Origin: WLNJ01 sp037131165 | Lineage (GTDB): Bacteria; Actinomycetota; Thermoleophilia; Solirubrobacterales; Solirubrobacteraceae | Length of the DNA: 39,754 nt | Assembly (NCBI GenBank): GCA_037131165.1 | Contig: JBAXRO010000012.1 | Coordinates: forward strand, 1 to 39,754 | Reading direction: 5' to 3' | Shown: positions 16,583 to 24,756 of the stretch, in pieces | How positions within the stretch are numbered: position 1 is the first letter of the stretch | Layout: every line of letters starts with the position of its first letter | Position numbers and translations under genes: made by a program | The notes under the pieces: model-generated | Databases searched by the model: none | Seen by the model: only the letters and a program-made list of their open reading frames with translations | Told to the model about the DNA's origin: nothing

Positions 16583-18004
16583 ATGGCCGGCCCACGCAGA
16601 TACGACGTCGCGATCATCGGCCTCGGCTCGGCTGGCCTGACGGCGGCATCCACTGCCGCGGCGCTCGGCCTGCGTACGCTCGCGATCGAGCGTGACCGGG
16701 CCGGAGGGGACTGCCTGTGGTCGGGCTGCGTGCCGAGCAAGACCCTGATCGCATCCGCGAGGGCCGCGGCAGTCGCCCGCGATGCCGGACGGCTCGGTGT
16801 CAAGGTCGGCGAGGTCGAGGTCGATCGCGAGGCTGTCTGGAAGCGGATCGCTGCTGTTCGCGAGGAGATCGCGGCCTCCGACGACAACCTCGACCGCTAC
16901 CGGGAGCTCGGCGTTGACATCCGCGAGGGTCCGGCCCGGCTGGCGGGCACGAGGGCGGTTGAGATCGGCGGCGAGGCCTACCGGACCAAGCGGATCGTGA
17001 TCGCCACAGGCAGCCGGCCGAGGCTGCCGGACATCGAGGGGATAACCGCAGCTGACCCGCTGACGACGGACACCCTCTGGGACCTCCCGGGCCCACCGAG
17101 CGAGCTGGCGATCCTCGGTGCGGGTCCGGCAGGGGTCGAGCTCGCCCAAGCGTTCAATCGGATCGGAACGAAGGTGACCTTGATCCATCGCCACGATCGG
17201 ATCCTCCCGCGCCATGAGCGGGCTCTCGCCGAGGTGATCGAGCGGCAGCTCGTCGATGAGGGGGTCGCGGTGCTCGCCGGGGTCGATGTTGAGGAGGCCC
17301 AGCAGGTTGAGGCCGGTGCCCGCAGGTTGACCGGGAAGCTCGAGGGGGAGGACTGGTCGCTCGAGTCCGAGCAGCTGCTCGTCTGCTGCGGCCGTCTGCC
17401 AAACCTCGAGTCACTCGACATCGAAGGTGCCGGCATCGACCACGGAACGGAGGGGATCCTCACCGACAGCCGCTCGCGGACCTCGGCCAAGCGCGTCTAC
17501 GCCGTCGGTGATGTCGCGGGCCGAACCTTCACCCACACCGCCGGCTACGACGGAGCGACGGCAATCCGCGACCTCGCCCTTCCTGGCGTGGGGAGGAAGG
17601 CAGCAGGCGTGCCCTCGGTCGTCTTTACCGACCCCGAGCTCGCTACGGCGGGCCTGACCTACGACCAGGCACTCGAACGGTTCCCGCGCAAGCGGGTGGA
17701 GCGGCTCGAGCGCGACCTCGCCGGGTCTGACAGGGCCCGCACCGACGGGGATCCCCCCGGCCGGGTGGTGGTCGTCGCAGCCGGAGGTCGCGTCGTGGGC
17801 GTGCACATGCTCGCCCCGGGCGCGGGTGAGGCGGTCGGCGGCCTCCAGCGCGAGGTGATCGCCCGGACGCGGCTCTCCGCGATGGCCGGGAGGGTCGAGG
17901 CCTACCCGACGAGGACGATCGAAGTCCAGCGAGCGATCGGCGATCGCGAACTCGAGCGGGCGCGCCGGATCCGCTCGTGGATCCCGCGGAACCCGCTTCC
18001 CTGA
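16583..18004 (+). CDS. FAD-dependent disulfide oxidoreductase (mercuric reductase / lipoamide dehydrogenase-like)
   Basis: 473 residues. The N-terminal FAD site is IIGLGSAGLTAA. The redox-active pair is C44/C49 in GGDCLWSGCVPSK, and the NAD(P) site is AILGAGPAGVELAQAFNRIG. The second FAD motif is RVYAVGDVAGRTFTHTAGYDG, and the C-terminal dimerisation domain starts at VPSVVFTDPELATAGLT. The C-terminal active-site segment normally HPTxxE reads AYPTRTIE, so the acid-base His of lipoamide and glutathione reductases is Tyr here, as in many mercuric-reductase-like proteins of unknown function. No MerR or mercury genes are nearby, so mercury reduction should not be assumed. Confidence 0.87.
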   Translation: MAGPRRYDVAIIGLGSAGLTAASTAAALGLRTLAIERDRAGGDCLWSGCVPSKTLIASARAAAVARDAGRLGVKVGEVEVDREAVWKRIAAVREEIAASDDNLDRYRELGVDIREGPARLAGTRAVEIGGEAYRTKRIVIATGSRPRLPDIEGITAADPLTTDTLWDLPGPPSELAILGAGPAGVELAQAFNRIGTKVTLIHRHDRILPRHERALAEVIERQLVDEGVAVLAGVDVEEAQQVEAGARRLTGKLEGEDWSLESEQLLVCCGRLPNLESLDIEGAGIDHGTEGILTDSRSRTSAKRVYAVGDVAGRTFTHTAGYDGATAIRDLALPGVGRKAAGVPSVVFTDPELATAGLTYDQALERFPRKRVERLERDLAGSDRARTDGDPPGRVVVVAAGGRVVGVHMLAPGAGEAVGGLQREVIARTRLSAMAGRVEAYPTRTIEVQRAIGDRELERARRIRSWIPRNPLP

Positions 18005-18005
18005 G

Positions 18006-18458
18006 GTGCCCGATATGCCCCGTCCCGATCACCCGGTCCTTCCCGCCTGGACTCCCGGCACAGTCGCGATCCTCTCGACCGTTGGCGAGGGCGCGCATGC
18101 GATCCCGATCTCGACCGGGCTCAGGGCGTCCGATCGGCTGGTGCTGCTCGCGCTCGCCGGCAGGCGCCGGTCGCTCGCTCATCTTCGGGCCGAGCCGCGG
18201 GTCGCGCTGACGATCCTCAGCGAGGGTGACGTGGCGGTGACGGTCCACGGCGTCTGCGAAGTCGTAGCCGATCCGATGGAGATCTCCGACAGGGTTTGCG
18301 CCGTGGCGCTCGAGGTCGTGAGGATCCAGGATCACGGCCAGCCGCGTTTCGAGATCGAGTCGGGGGTCGGTTGGCGCTGGACGGACCCGGAGGCCGAGGA
18401 ACGCGATCGCCAGGTCAGGGCCGAGCTGGCGCTGATCGCCGCGCGCCTCGCCGGCTGA
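18006..18458 (+). CDS. Pyridoxamine-5'-phosphate-oxidase-like (split-barrel FMN/F420) protein
   Basis: 150 residues if starting at GTG 18006, or 147 from ATG 18015. The stop of the preceding gene is one base away, so the two are probably translated together. The pattern HAIPISTGLRASDRLVLLALAGRRRSLAHLRAEPRVALTIL resembles the split beta-barrel PPOX fold, whose small actinobacterial members use FMN, F420 or heme. The next strand, VAVTVHGVCEVVADPME, also fits. The reaction is not determinable. An F420-type activity would agree with the LLM oxidoreductase at the left edge, but this is only suggestive. Confidence 0.75.
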   Translation: MPDMPRPDHPVLPAWTPGTVAILSTVGEGAHAIPISTGLRASDRLVLLALAGRRRSLAHLRAEPRVALTILSEGDVAVTVHGVCEVVADPMEISDRVCAVALEVVRIQDHGQPRFEIESGVGWRWTDPEAEERDRQVRAELALIAARLAG

Positions 18459-18489
18459 GGCCCGTTCGCACTCGGGTACGCTCCCCGCC

Positions 18490-19281
18490 ATGAAACTCGC
18501 AACCTTCACACCGCCCGGCAGCGACACCCCCACGGCAGGGGAGATCCAGGGAGAGGAAGTCGTCGCCTTCGGCGACGGCAGCACTGTGCTCCAGCGGATC
18601 GCAGCCGACGATCGCTCGATCGCCAGCGGTGATCGTTACCTGCTCTCCGAAGTCCAGCTGCTCGCGCCGATCCCGCGCCCGCCGATGATCTACGGCATCG
18701 GGCTGAACTACCTGAGCCATGCGAAGGAGATCGGGGCCGAGCCACCACCTGCGCCGATCGTCTTCCCGAAGGCCCCAGGCTGCTCGACGGCTCCTTCCGG
18801 CCCGGTCGTCAAGCCCGCGGTGATCGAACTGCTCGATTACGAGGCCGAGCTCGTCGTCGTGATCGGACGCGATTCGAAGGTGTTCGGCTACGCGGTCGCC
18901 GACGACGTCTCCGCACGCGACCTGCAGAAGAGCGAGCCCCACTGGGTCAGGGCCAAGGGCGCCGACACCTTCTGCCCGTGGGGGCCGTGGATCACGACCG
19001 CCGACGAGATCGACGACGTCGAATCACTGGTGGTGCGTGGCTGGGTCAACGGGGAGCAGCGCCAAGAGGCGCCGGTCTCGGATCTCGTCCACGACATCGA
19101 CTCCGTGATCGAGTTCATCGGCGAGGCGATCACCCTCGTCCCGGGCGACCTGATCCTGACCGGCACGCCCGGAGGGGTCGGCATGGCGATGGACCCGCGC
19201 TGCTTCCTCGAGGACGGCGACGTCGTCCGGGTCGAGATCGATCGGCTTGGCTCGATCGAGCACCCGGTCGTCTTCGGCTAG
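18490..19281 (+). CDS. Fumarylacetoacetate-hydrolase (FAH) family protein
   Basis: 263 residues from ATG 18490. A typical FAH C-terminal-domain enzyme: YGIGLNYLSHAKE, FPKAPGCSTAPSGPVVKP, metal ligands in LLDYEAELVVVIG, YAVADDVSARDLQ, KGADTFCPWGPWI, and GDLILTGTPGGVGMAMDPRCFLEDGDVVRVEIDRLG. The family uses Mg/Ca to hydrolyse C-C bonds, decarboxylate oxaloacetate-like acids, or open acylpyruvates. The close spacing with the preceding two genes suggests a three-gene unit (oxidoreductase, PPOX-like, FAH). Its specific substrate is not predictable from sequence. Confidence 0.9.
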   Translation: MKLATFTPPGSDTPTAGEIQGEEVVAFGDGSTVLQRIAADDRSIASGDRYLLSEVQLLAPIPRPPMIYGIGLNYLSHAKEIGAEPPPAPIVFPKAPGCSTAPSGPVVKPAVIELLDYEAELVVVIGRDSKVFGYAVADDVSARDLQKSEPHWVRAKGADTFCPWGPWITTADEIDDVESLVVRGWVNGEQRQEAPVSDLVHDIDSVIEFIGEAITLVPGDLILTGTPGGVGMAMDPRCFLEDGDVVRVEIDRLGSIEHPVVFG

Positions 19282-19445
19282 CAGCTCGGACGCCTCCGGG
19301 GGCGGGGTCGGAGTCGGACGGCGGACGCACGGGCTCCATCCCGTCGCCCGTGCTGGGTGTTCGCCTGCCCGACTTCCGGCCCCGCCGCGCAGCGTGGGAG
19401 CCCGTGCCTCCGGGAGGCGACCCCCGTCCCAACCCCCCGCTCGGC

Positions 19446-20027
19446 TCAGTGAGTCTCGATGACCCGGTCGATCAGGCCGTACTCGACGGCCTCGGCCGAG
19501 GTGAAGAAGCGGTCGCGCTCCATGTCGCGGTGGACCTGGTCGATCGTCTGCCCGGTGTGGTGGGCGTAGATCCGGTCGACCCGCGCGCGGGTGTCGATGA
19601 TCTCCTTGGCGTGGATCTCGATGTCGGTCGACTGGCCCTCGAACCCGGCGGAAGGCTGGTGGATCAGGATCCGCGAGTTGGGAAGGGCCATCCGCTTGCC
19701 CTTCGCCCCTCCGGCGAGCAGCAGTGAACCCATCGACATCGCGATGCCGACGCACATCGTCGCGACGTCTGGCTTGATGAACTGCATCGTGTCGTAGATC
19801 GCGAGTCCGGCGTAGATCGAGCCGCCCGGCGAGTTGATGTAGATCGAGATGTCCTTGTCGGGGTCTTCGCTCTCGAGGTGCAGCAGCTGCGCGACGACGA
19901 GGTTGGCGATCTGGTCGTCGACCTGCTGGCCGAGGAAGATGATCCGCTGGTTGAGCAGGCTCGAGAAGATGTCCATCTCGCGCTCACCGCGTGAAGTCCG
20001 GTCAATGACACTCGGGATGATCGGCAT
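19446..20027 (-). CDS. clpP: ATP-dependent Clp protease proteolytic subunit ClpP
   Basis: 193 residues from ATG 20027 (MPIIPSVIDRTSRGEREMDIFSSLL); the longer in-frame start adds an unconserved tail. Catalytic triad Ser98 in GIAMSMGSLLLAGG, His123 in ILIHQPSAGFEG and Asp172 in MERDRFF correspond to the E. coli S97/H122/D171 set. YINSPGGSIYAGLAIYDTM forms the oxyanion region. Ala is replaced by Met before the nucleophile (AMSMG instead of AASMG). ClpP tetradecamers degrade unfolded and tagged proteins with ClpX/ClpC. No second clpP or clpX is next to it, unlike many actinobacteria where clpP1P2 are paired. The 5' end is divergent from pgsA. Confidence 0.96.
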   Translation of the reverse strand: MPIIPSVIDRTSRGEREMDIFSSLLNQRIIFLGQQVDDQIANLVVAQLLHLESEDPDKDISIYINSPGGSIYAGLAIYDTMQFIKPDVATMCVGIAMSMGSLLLAGGAKGKRMALPNSRILIHQPSAGFEGQSTDIEIHAKEIIDTRARVDRIYAHHTGQTIDQVHRDMERDRFFTSAEAVEYGLIDRVIETH

Positions 20028-20125
20028 CTTGGGGCTCTGCTCCTTTGTTCGGTTCGGGCCGTTGGGGCGCACGACCCGGTGCGCATCGCGTGACTCTCGC
20101 AGATCGGGCGGTAGGTTCCCTTCAG

Positions 20126-20713
20126 ATGGCTCAGGTGAACCTGCCCAACGTCCTCACCGTACTGCGGATCCTGTTGGTGCCGGTCCTCGTCGTCGCTCTG
20201 CTTCAGGGCACGAGCCACGGAGACCTGTTCGCGGCAGGCGTGTTCGCCGTGGCCTCCTTCACCGACATGCTGGACGGCCGGCTGGCTCGATCGCGCGGGT
20301 CGATCACGACCTTCGGAAAGCTGATGGACCCGGTTGCGGACAAGCTTCTCGTGCTGGCGGCCCTGATCACCCTGGTTTCGCTCGACCGCGTCGCCGCCTG
20401 GGTCGCGATGGTGATCCTCGCCCGCGAGTTCGCCGTCACCGCGCTGCGGGCCGCAGCCGGCTCCCAGGGCGTTGTCGTCCCGGCTCAGTCGTGGGGCAAG
20501 GCCAAGGTCGGCCTTCAGGTGTTGATGGTGTTCGCCCTGATCCTCGAGGGGTCAGGGGTGCTGTGGGTCGACCTGCTGGTCTACCTGACGGTCGCCGTGA
20601 CCGTGATCAGCGGCGTGGACGCGTTCTTCGGGATCAAGCGCACGGTTGACCAGGCCCGCACGGCCCGCGACGAGCGCTCTGCCGCCCGGGCCGCGGACGA
20701 GTCCGGGGCCTGA
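20126..20713 (+). CDS. pgsA: CDP-diacylglycerol-glycerol-3-phosphate 3-phosphatidyltransferase
   Basis: 195 residues from ATG 20126. It carries the CDP-alcohol phosphotransferase signature at residues 47-72: D47-x2-D50-G51-x2-A-R, G64 and D68-x3-D72 (DMLDGRLARSR, FGKLMDPVADK). The start NLPNVLTVLRILLVP and several membrane helices match PgsA, which makes phosphatidylglycerophosphate, the precursor of phosphatidylglycerol and cardiolipin, at the inner membrane. The C-terminal tail is charged and Ala/Arg-rich. Other CDP-alcohol transferases (for example phosphatidylinositol phosphate synthase) share the signature, but the N-terminus and helix pattern favour PgsA. Confidence 0.88.
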   Translation: MAQVNLPNVLTVLRILLVPVLVVALLQGTSHGDLFAAGVFAVASFTDMLDGRLARSRGSITTFGKLMDPVADKLLVLAALITLVSLDRVAAWVAMVILAREFAVTALRAAAGSQGVVVPAQSWGKAKVGLQVLMVFALILEGSGVLWVDLLVYLTVAVTVISGVDAFFGIKRTVDQARTARDERSAARAADESGA

Positions 20714-20752
20714 CTCGGGCGGGGCTGCCCGCCCGCTGGCTCTCGCCTGCGG

Positions 20753-21748
20753 TCAGCCTTCGAGCAGCCAGGCTTCGCGAGTGAGCGTCGTCGGCACTGC
20801 CGCGCCGCTGTCGAGCTCTGATCGCATGTCACCGAGCAGGCCGTGGCGTTCGGCGACGACGTTGTGCTGGTGGATCGTCTCGAGGTTCTCCTGGCGAGCG
20901 CTGATCCAGCAGTCGTCCGGGAGGTGGTGCAGTTTCGAGACGCATCCGCCGACCATCTCGCGGACGCAGTCCTCGACGAAGCGCGGGCGACGGTGTGCCT
21001 TCTCGACGACCGAGGCCTCGTCGGTGCGCTTCATCATCTCGTAGATCTCCGAGGACATCGAGTCCTCGACGATGTCGAGCAGCATCCGGGCGTCGAGTTC
21101 TTCGTCGCTCCCTGCGGGCAGGCCGACGTGCAGCGTGCCGAGGCCGCGCTGGTTGTGGGTCGCCACCGGCACAGCTTCGAAGATCCGGTCGATCTGGGCG
21201 TCGTCGAAGCCCTGCCCGGCAAGCCGGTCGCGTGAGTTGCCGGCGATGATCTGCTGGGCGCACGGGCAGGCGGTCATCCCTTGGGCTTGGACCCCGATGA
21301 TCCTCCGGGTGGAGCCCTCGTAGGCAACCGCGGAGCCGAGCATCGTGTAGATCTCCTGGGTCTCGATCCCGGAGATCGGCGCCGGCTTGTGCTCGGGGTA
21401 GCGGGCCTCGATCGTCACCTCTGCACGGGTCGCGTTCTGGCGCTCGCGGACGAGTACGGCGACCCGCTCGGCGACTCGCTCGGCTCGGAACTGGGCGGCG
21501 CCCAGGACGACTTCGCTGACGACGTCGTTGACCGTCTCCTCGAAGCGCGACATGTGTGCGCCCTTCTGGTCGGGGCCGAGGTCGACAAAGCATTCGAGGG
21601 AGGCCATGAACAGCTGGTCGGTGCCGTTCATGTTGATTCGCACCACTTTTTCGACTCCGGTAACCCCGACCCGCGAGAGCGAGACGGGAAGCGTCGGAGC
21701 CATCGCCTGCACGTCCGGCGGGGTGGTTTGCGGTCGATCCGTATTCAT
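20753..21748 (-). CDS. GTP cyclohydrolase of the FolE2/MptA type
   Basis: 331 residues from ATG 21748; an upstream extension to 21886 runs through the divergent promoter region and was rejected. Hallmarks of the type IB enzyme are the GAHMSRFEET segment (His65), ISGIETQEIYTML, the Cys pair C161/C163 in GMTACPCAQ, a THNQRG segment, and the C-terminal ARQENLETIHQHN. Bacterial FolE2 makes dihydroneopterin triphosphate for folate biosynthesis. Archaeal MptA makes the cyclic phosphate. The GMTACPCAQ form and GVTGVEK start look at least as MptA-like as FolE2-like, so the exact product is left open. Divergent from the sigma factor. Confidence 0.85.
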   Translation of the reverse strand: MNTDRPQTTPPDVQAMAPTLPVSLSRVGVTGVEKVVRINMNGTDQLFMASLECFVDLGPDQKGAHMSRFEETVNDVVSEVVLGAAQFRAERVAERVAVLVRERQNATRAEVTIEARYPEHKPAPISGIETQEIYTMLGSAVAYEGSTRRIIGVQAQGMTACPCAQQIIAGNSRDRLAGQGFDDAQIDRIFEAVPVATHNQRGLGTLHVGLPAGSDEELDARMLLDIVEDSMSSEIYEMMKRTDEASVVEKAHRRPRFVEDCVREMVGGCVSKLHHLPDDCWISARQENLETIHQHNVVAERHGLLGDMRSELDSGAAVPTTLTREAWLLEG

Positions 21749-21991
21749 CTTGAGTAGTCCCCCGTCGGTTGGGCAAAGGTACGGCAAAGCAAGGGTAGAG
21801 GTTCGGACAGAGCGGTTGTAAGCCCGGTTCCGACCGACCAATGTGAGCGTGGTGCCGGGGTGGCGGCAGAGAAGGACGGGAAGCAAGCCGAGTATCTGAA
21901 TCGGGACGCTTTTCGGGACGGCAGAAAAAAGTTACACATTGTGCGCGAAGTCACTAGCGTTCAACACACAGCGAGTCAGGGAGGCAGTCAG

Positions 21992-22957
21992 ATGTACACG
22001 GACAGCACGAGTACCCAGATCGAAGCGCCCGAAGCAGACGAGGTGGTCGAGCTCGCTTCGCAGACCTCCGCGGCCGGCTGGTCAGCTGCCTCCGACGAGA
22101 CCGAGCGCGAGACTGCGGCGGCGCCCGATGCGATGCGACTGCATCTCAGCTCGATCGGGCGTGTCCCGCTGCTGACGGCCCGCCAGGAGATCGAGCTCGC
22201 CAAGCGGATCGAGCGGGGCGACGTGGAGGCCAAGCAGCGAATGATCGAGGCGAACCTCCGACTCGTCGTTTCGATCGCCAAGAACTACAGCGGCCGGGGG
22301 CTGCCGCTCGAGGATCTCGTTCAGGAAGGGTCCGTCGGCCTGATCCGCGCAGTCGAGAAGTTCGACTGGCGCCGGGGCTTCAAGTTCTCGACCTATGCGA
22401 CATGGTGGATCCGCCAGGCCGTGACTCGCGGGCTCGCCGACAAGGGCCGCACGATCCGCATCCCCGCCCACGTGGTGGAGCGGCTCAACCGGATGGCTTG
22501 GACCCAACGAAAGCTCGCTCAGTCGCTCGGGCGTGACCCTGAGGTTTGGGAGATCGCCGACGCGATGGACTGCAGCGTCAGCGAGATCGAGGATCTCCAG
22601 TCGGTGATCCGCCAGCCCGTCTCGCTCGACACGCCTGTGGGAGGACGCGAGGAGTCCCGCTTCGGCGACCTGATCGAGGACGAGGGCGCACCCTCACCGT
22701 TCGAGCTCGCCGACACCAAGCTCCGCAACGAGACCGTGCGCAACGCGGTCGGCGCGTTGCCTGAGAAGGAGCGCGAGATGCTCGAGCTGCGTTACGGCCT
22801 CGGTGGCAGGGAGCCGATGACACTCGAGCAGGTTGGCGAGGAGTTCGGTGTCACCCGCGAGCGGGTGCGCCAGGTCGAGACCCACGTGCTTCGCAAGCTG
22901 GCCGCGTTGGCCGCTTCGGAGCGCGCTCGTGACGGGCTGTCACGAGCCTCGCGTTGA
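21992..22957 (+). CDS. Sigma-70 family RNA polymerase sigma factor (primary/SigA-B type)
   Basis: 321 residues from ATG 21992, with GGGAGG at 21979-21984 and good spacing; the longer frame to 21860 is rejected. Regions 1.2 (RLHLSSIGRVPLLTARQEIELAKRIERG), 2 (ANLRLVVSIAKNYSGRGLP, LEDLVQEGSVGLIRAVEKFDW, FKFSTYATWWIRQAVTRGLAD), 3 (RIPAHVVERLNRM) and 4 (MTLEQVGEEFGVTRERVRQVE) are complete. It lacks the long region 1.1 of classical SigA, so it may be a primary-like (SigB/HrdB relative) factor. A weak possible promoter lies at 21932-21960 (TTACAC, 17-base spacer, TAGCGT). Confidence 0.93.
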   Translation: MYTDSTSTQIEAPEADEVVELASQTSAAGWSAASDETERETAAAPDAMRLHLSSIGRVPLLTARQEIELAKRIERGDVEAKQRMIEANLRLVVSIAKNYSGRGLPLEDLVQEGSVGLIRAVEKFDWRRGFKFSTYATWWIRQAVTRGLADKGRTIRIPAHVVERLNRMAWTQRKLAQSLGRDPEVWEIADAMDCSVSEIEDLQSVIRQPVSLDTPVGGREESRFGDLIEDEGAPSPFELADTKLRNETVRNAVGALPEKEREMLELRYGLGGREPMTLEQVGEEFGVTRERVRQVETHVLRKLAALAASERARDGLSRASR

Positions 22958-23033
22958 ACGGTTACGATTGACCAAGGCGGCGGGCGCCCCTCCCCAGTGT
23001 TGCGTCCGTCGCTATCTTTCCGTCTCGTTACTC

Positions 23034-23115
23034 GGGGGGATGTCCGAGTGGTTAAAGGAGACGGGCTGTAAACCCGTTGGCTCTGCCTACGCAGGTTCGA
23101 ATCCTGCTCCCCCCA
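23034..23115 (+). tRNA. tRNA-Tyr (anticodon GTA)
   Basis: The cloverleaf is readable: 7-bp acceptor GGGGGGA / TCCCCCC, D arm TCCGAGTGGTTAAAGGA, anticodon stem ACGGG / CCCGT with loop CTGTAAA (anticodon GTA), a long variable arm as expected for bacterial Tyr (TGGCTCTGCCTAC), and T arm GCAGG-TTCGAAT-CCTGC. The discriminator is A; the CCA end is not encoded. It lies 76 bases downstream of the sigma factor and ~85 bases upstream of the SDR gene. Confidence 0.95.
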
Positions 23116-23200
23116 CTCGAGTCCGGGCACGTGCGCAGCGATGCCGGCCGCATCGGAGATTCTTGTGGCGGACCCGCCCGATCCGTGAGAGCTTGGGCGC

Positions 23201-23983
23201 ATGACCGCCTCCGCTCCGCCGCTCGACCGTCTGGTCGACCTCTCGGGAAAGACCGCGGTTGTCACCGGCGGGGCGATGGGGATCGGCCTTGCGATCGCAA
23301 GGCGGCTGCACGAGTCCGGAGCCAACGTGATGGTGGCCGACCCCGACGAGCGCCGGTCGGTCGCTGTCGAGGCGTTCAACGACGGGCGTGACGCCAGCGC
23401 TGCCGGTTTCGGCGTCGATGTCAGTGACGAGGCGATGGTCGAGGCGATGGTCGCCGAGACAGTCGAGCGGTTCGGCTCGATCGACGTGCTCGTCAACAAC
23501 GCGGGCGTCTACCCCTCGTGCCCGATGCTGGAGATGGACATCGAGCTCTGGCGCCGGGTGATCGACGTCAACCTGACTGGCCTCTTCCTCTGCACCAGAG
23601 CGGCTGCCACGCGGATGATCAAGCAGGGGAAGGGCGGGCGGATCGTCAACATCACTTCGATCGATGCGCTGCACCCCTCGATGGTCGGCCTCGCCCACTA
23701 CGACGCCTCCAAACATGGGGCCTGGGGATTCACCAAGAACGTCGCGCTCGAGCTTGCCCCGCATGGGATCTCCGTCAACGCGATCGCCCCGGGGGGCATC
23801 CGAACCCCTGGCGTCGGTGACGTCGACGAGCAGACCCTCAGCGCGTTCGAGCGGATGATCCCGATGGGCAGGATGGGCGAGGCCGACGGGATCGGCCGCG
23901 CCGCCCTGTTCCTCGCGTCGGATCGCTGCGCCTACACGACCGGATCCCAGCTGGTGGTCGACGGCGGTCGGCTGCTGAGCTGA
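23201..23983 (+). CDS. Short-chain dehydrogenase/reductase (SDR)
   Basis: 260 residues. Classical SDR: cofactor motif TGGAMGIG (22-29), NNAG (99-102), catalytic Ser153 in NITSID, and YDASK with Tyr167 and Lys171. The VNAIAPGGIRTPG segment and the C-terminal TGSQLVVDGG are typical of 3-oxoacyl-ACP-reductase-like SDRs. An Asp after the second strand (MVADPDE) favours NAD(H). It is upstream of a DsbA/FrnE-like gene and two acyl-CoA dehydrogenases on the same strand, so it may take part in the same beta-oxidation-type catabolism, which is inferred from location. Confidence 0.9.
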   Translation: MTASAPPLDRLVDLSGKTAVVTGGAMGIGLAIARRLHESGANVMVADPDERRSVAVEAFNDGRDASAAGFGVDVSDEAMVEAMVAETVERFGSIDVLVNNAGVYPSCPMLEMDIELWRRVIDVNLTGLFLCTRAAATRMIKQGKGGRIVNITSIDALHPSMVGLAHYDASKHGAWGFTKNVALELAPHGISVNAIAPGGIRTPGVGDVDEQTLSAFERMIPMGRMGEADGIGRAALFLASDRCAYTTGSQLVVDGGRLLS

Positions 23984-24014
23984 TCTCGGGGCGCTCGGGC
24001 ATAATCGCGTCGCG

Positions 24015-24659
24015 ATGCGGGTCGAGATCTGGTCAGACGTAGCCTGCCCCTTCTGCTACATCGGCAAGCGGAGCTTCGAGGAGGCGTTTCGCCAGTTCGA
24101 CAACGCCGAGGGAACCGAGGTCATTTGGCGCTCGTTCCAGCTCGGCCCCGGGATGCCCAAGGAGGTCAAGGGCGACATCTACGACGTGCTCGCTGCCAAG
24201 TACGGCGGCACGCGTGAACAGGCCATCGCGATGAACCTCCGCGTCGCGACTCTCGCCGAGCAGGTCGGCCTCGACTGCGACTTCGACTCGATCAAGCCGA
24301 CCAACACCGGCGACGCCCACCGGCTGATCCACCTCGCCACCGAGGCCGGTCGCTCCGATGAAGCCAAGGAGTTCCTGTTCGAGGCTTATTTCCGCGACGG
24401 GCTGAACGTCAGCGACCACGACGTCCTGCGGGGGATTGCCCAGAAGCTCGCACTTGACCCAGCCGAGGTCGACGACCTCCTCGCAGGCGACCGTTTCGCT
24501 TCCGAGGTCGAGCACGACCAGGAGCAGGCTCACGACCTCGGCATCGGCGCCGTGCCGACCTTCGTCTTCGACAGATCCTCGGCGGTACCCGGCGCCCAGA
24601 GCACCGAGCTGCTGCTCGACGCCCTCAACACGGCCTGGTCGATGCGGGAGTCGACTTGA
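24015..24659 (+). CDS. DsbA-family (FrnE-like) thioredoxin-fold oxidoreductase
   Basis: 214 residues from ATG 24015, without signal peptide, so cytoplasmic. The N-terminus reads EIWSDVACPFCYIGKRSFEEA with active-site C11-P-F-C14. Helical insertion and the cis-Pro strand GIGAVPTFVFD follow. This is the FrnE branch of DsbA proteins (related to 2-hydroxychromene-2-carboxylate isomerase), often involved in thiol exchange under oxidative stress. The neighbouring genes do not indicate a partner. Starts ~30 bases after SDR stop. Confidence 0.9.
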   Translation: MRVEIWSDVACPFCYIGKRSFEEAFRQFDNAEGTEVIWRSFQLGPGMPKEVKGDIYDVLAAKYGGTREQAIAMNLRVATLAEQVGLDCDFDSIKPTNTGDAHRLIHLATEAGRSDEAKEFLFEAYFRDGLNVSDHDVLRGIAQKLALDPAEVDDLLAGDRFASEVEHDQEQAHDLGIGAVPTFVFDRSSAVPGAQSTELLLDALNTAWSMREST

Positions 24660-24756
24660 GCGACCGCAGCAGGCGCGAGGAGCGCCGAGCGCGGGAGAGG
24701 AGGAGGCAGTCGGAGGAGGGTGCAGTCGGGCGGCGCGAGGGGTAGCCTCCGGCCCC

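Noticed and set aside
19282..19445. Terminator between the FAH-family gene and clpP
   Set aside because: A small GCCTC-CGG-GAGGC hairpin exists near 19407 but lacks a T-run and is common in GC-rich DNA.
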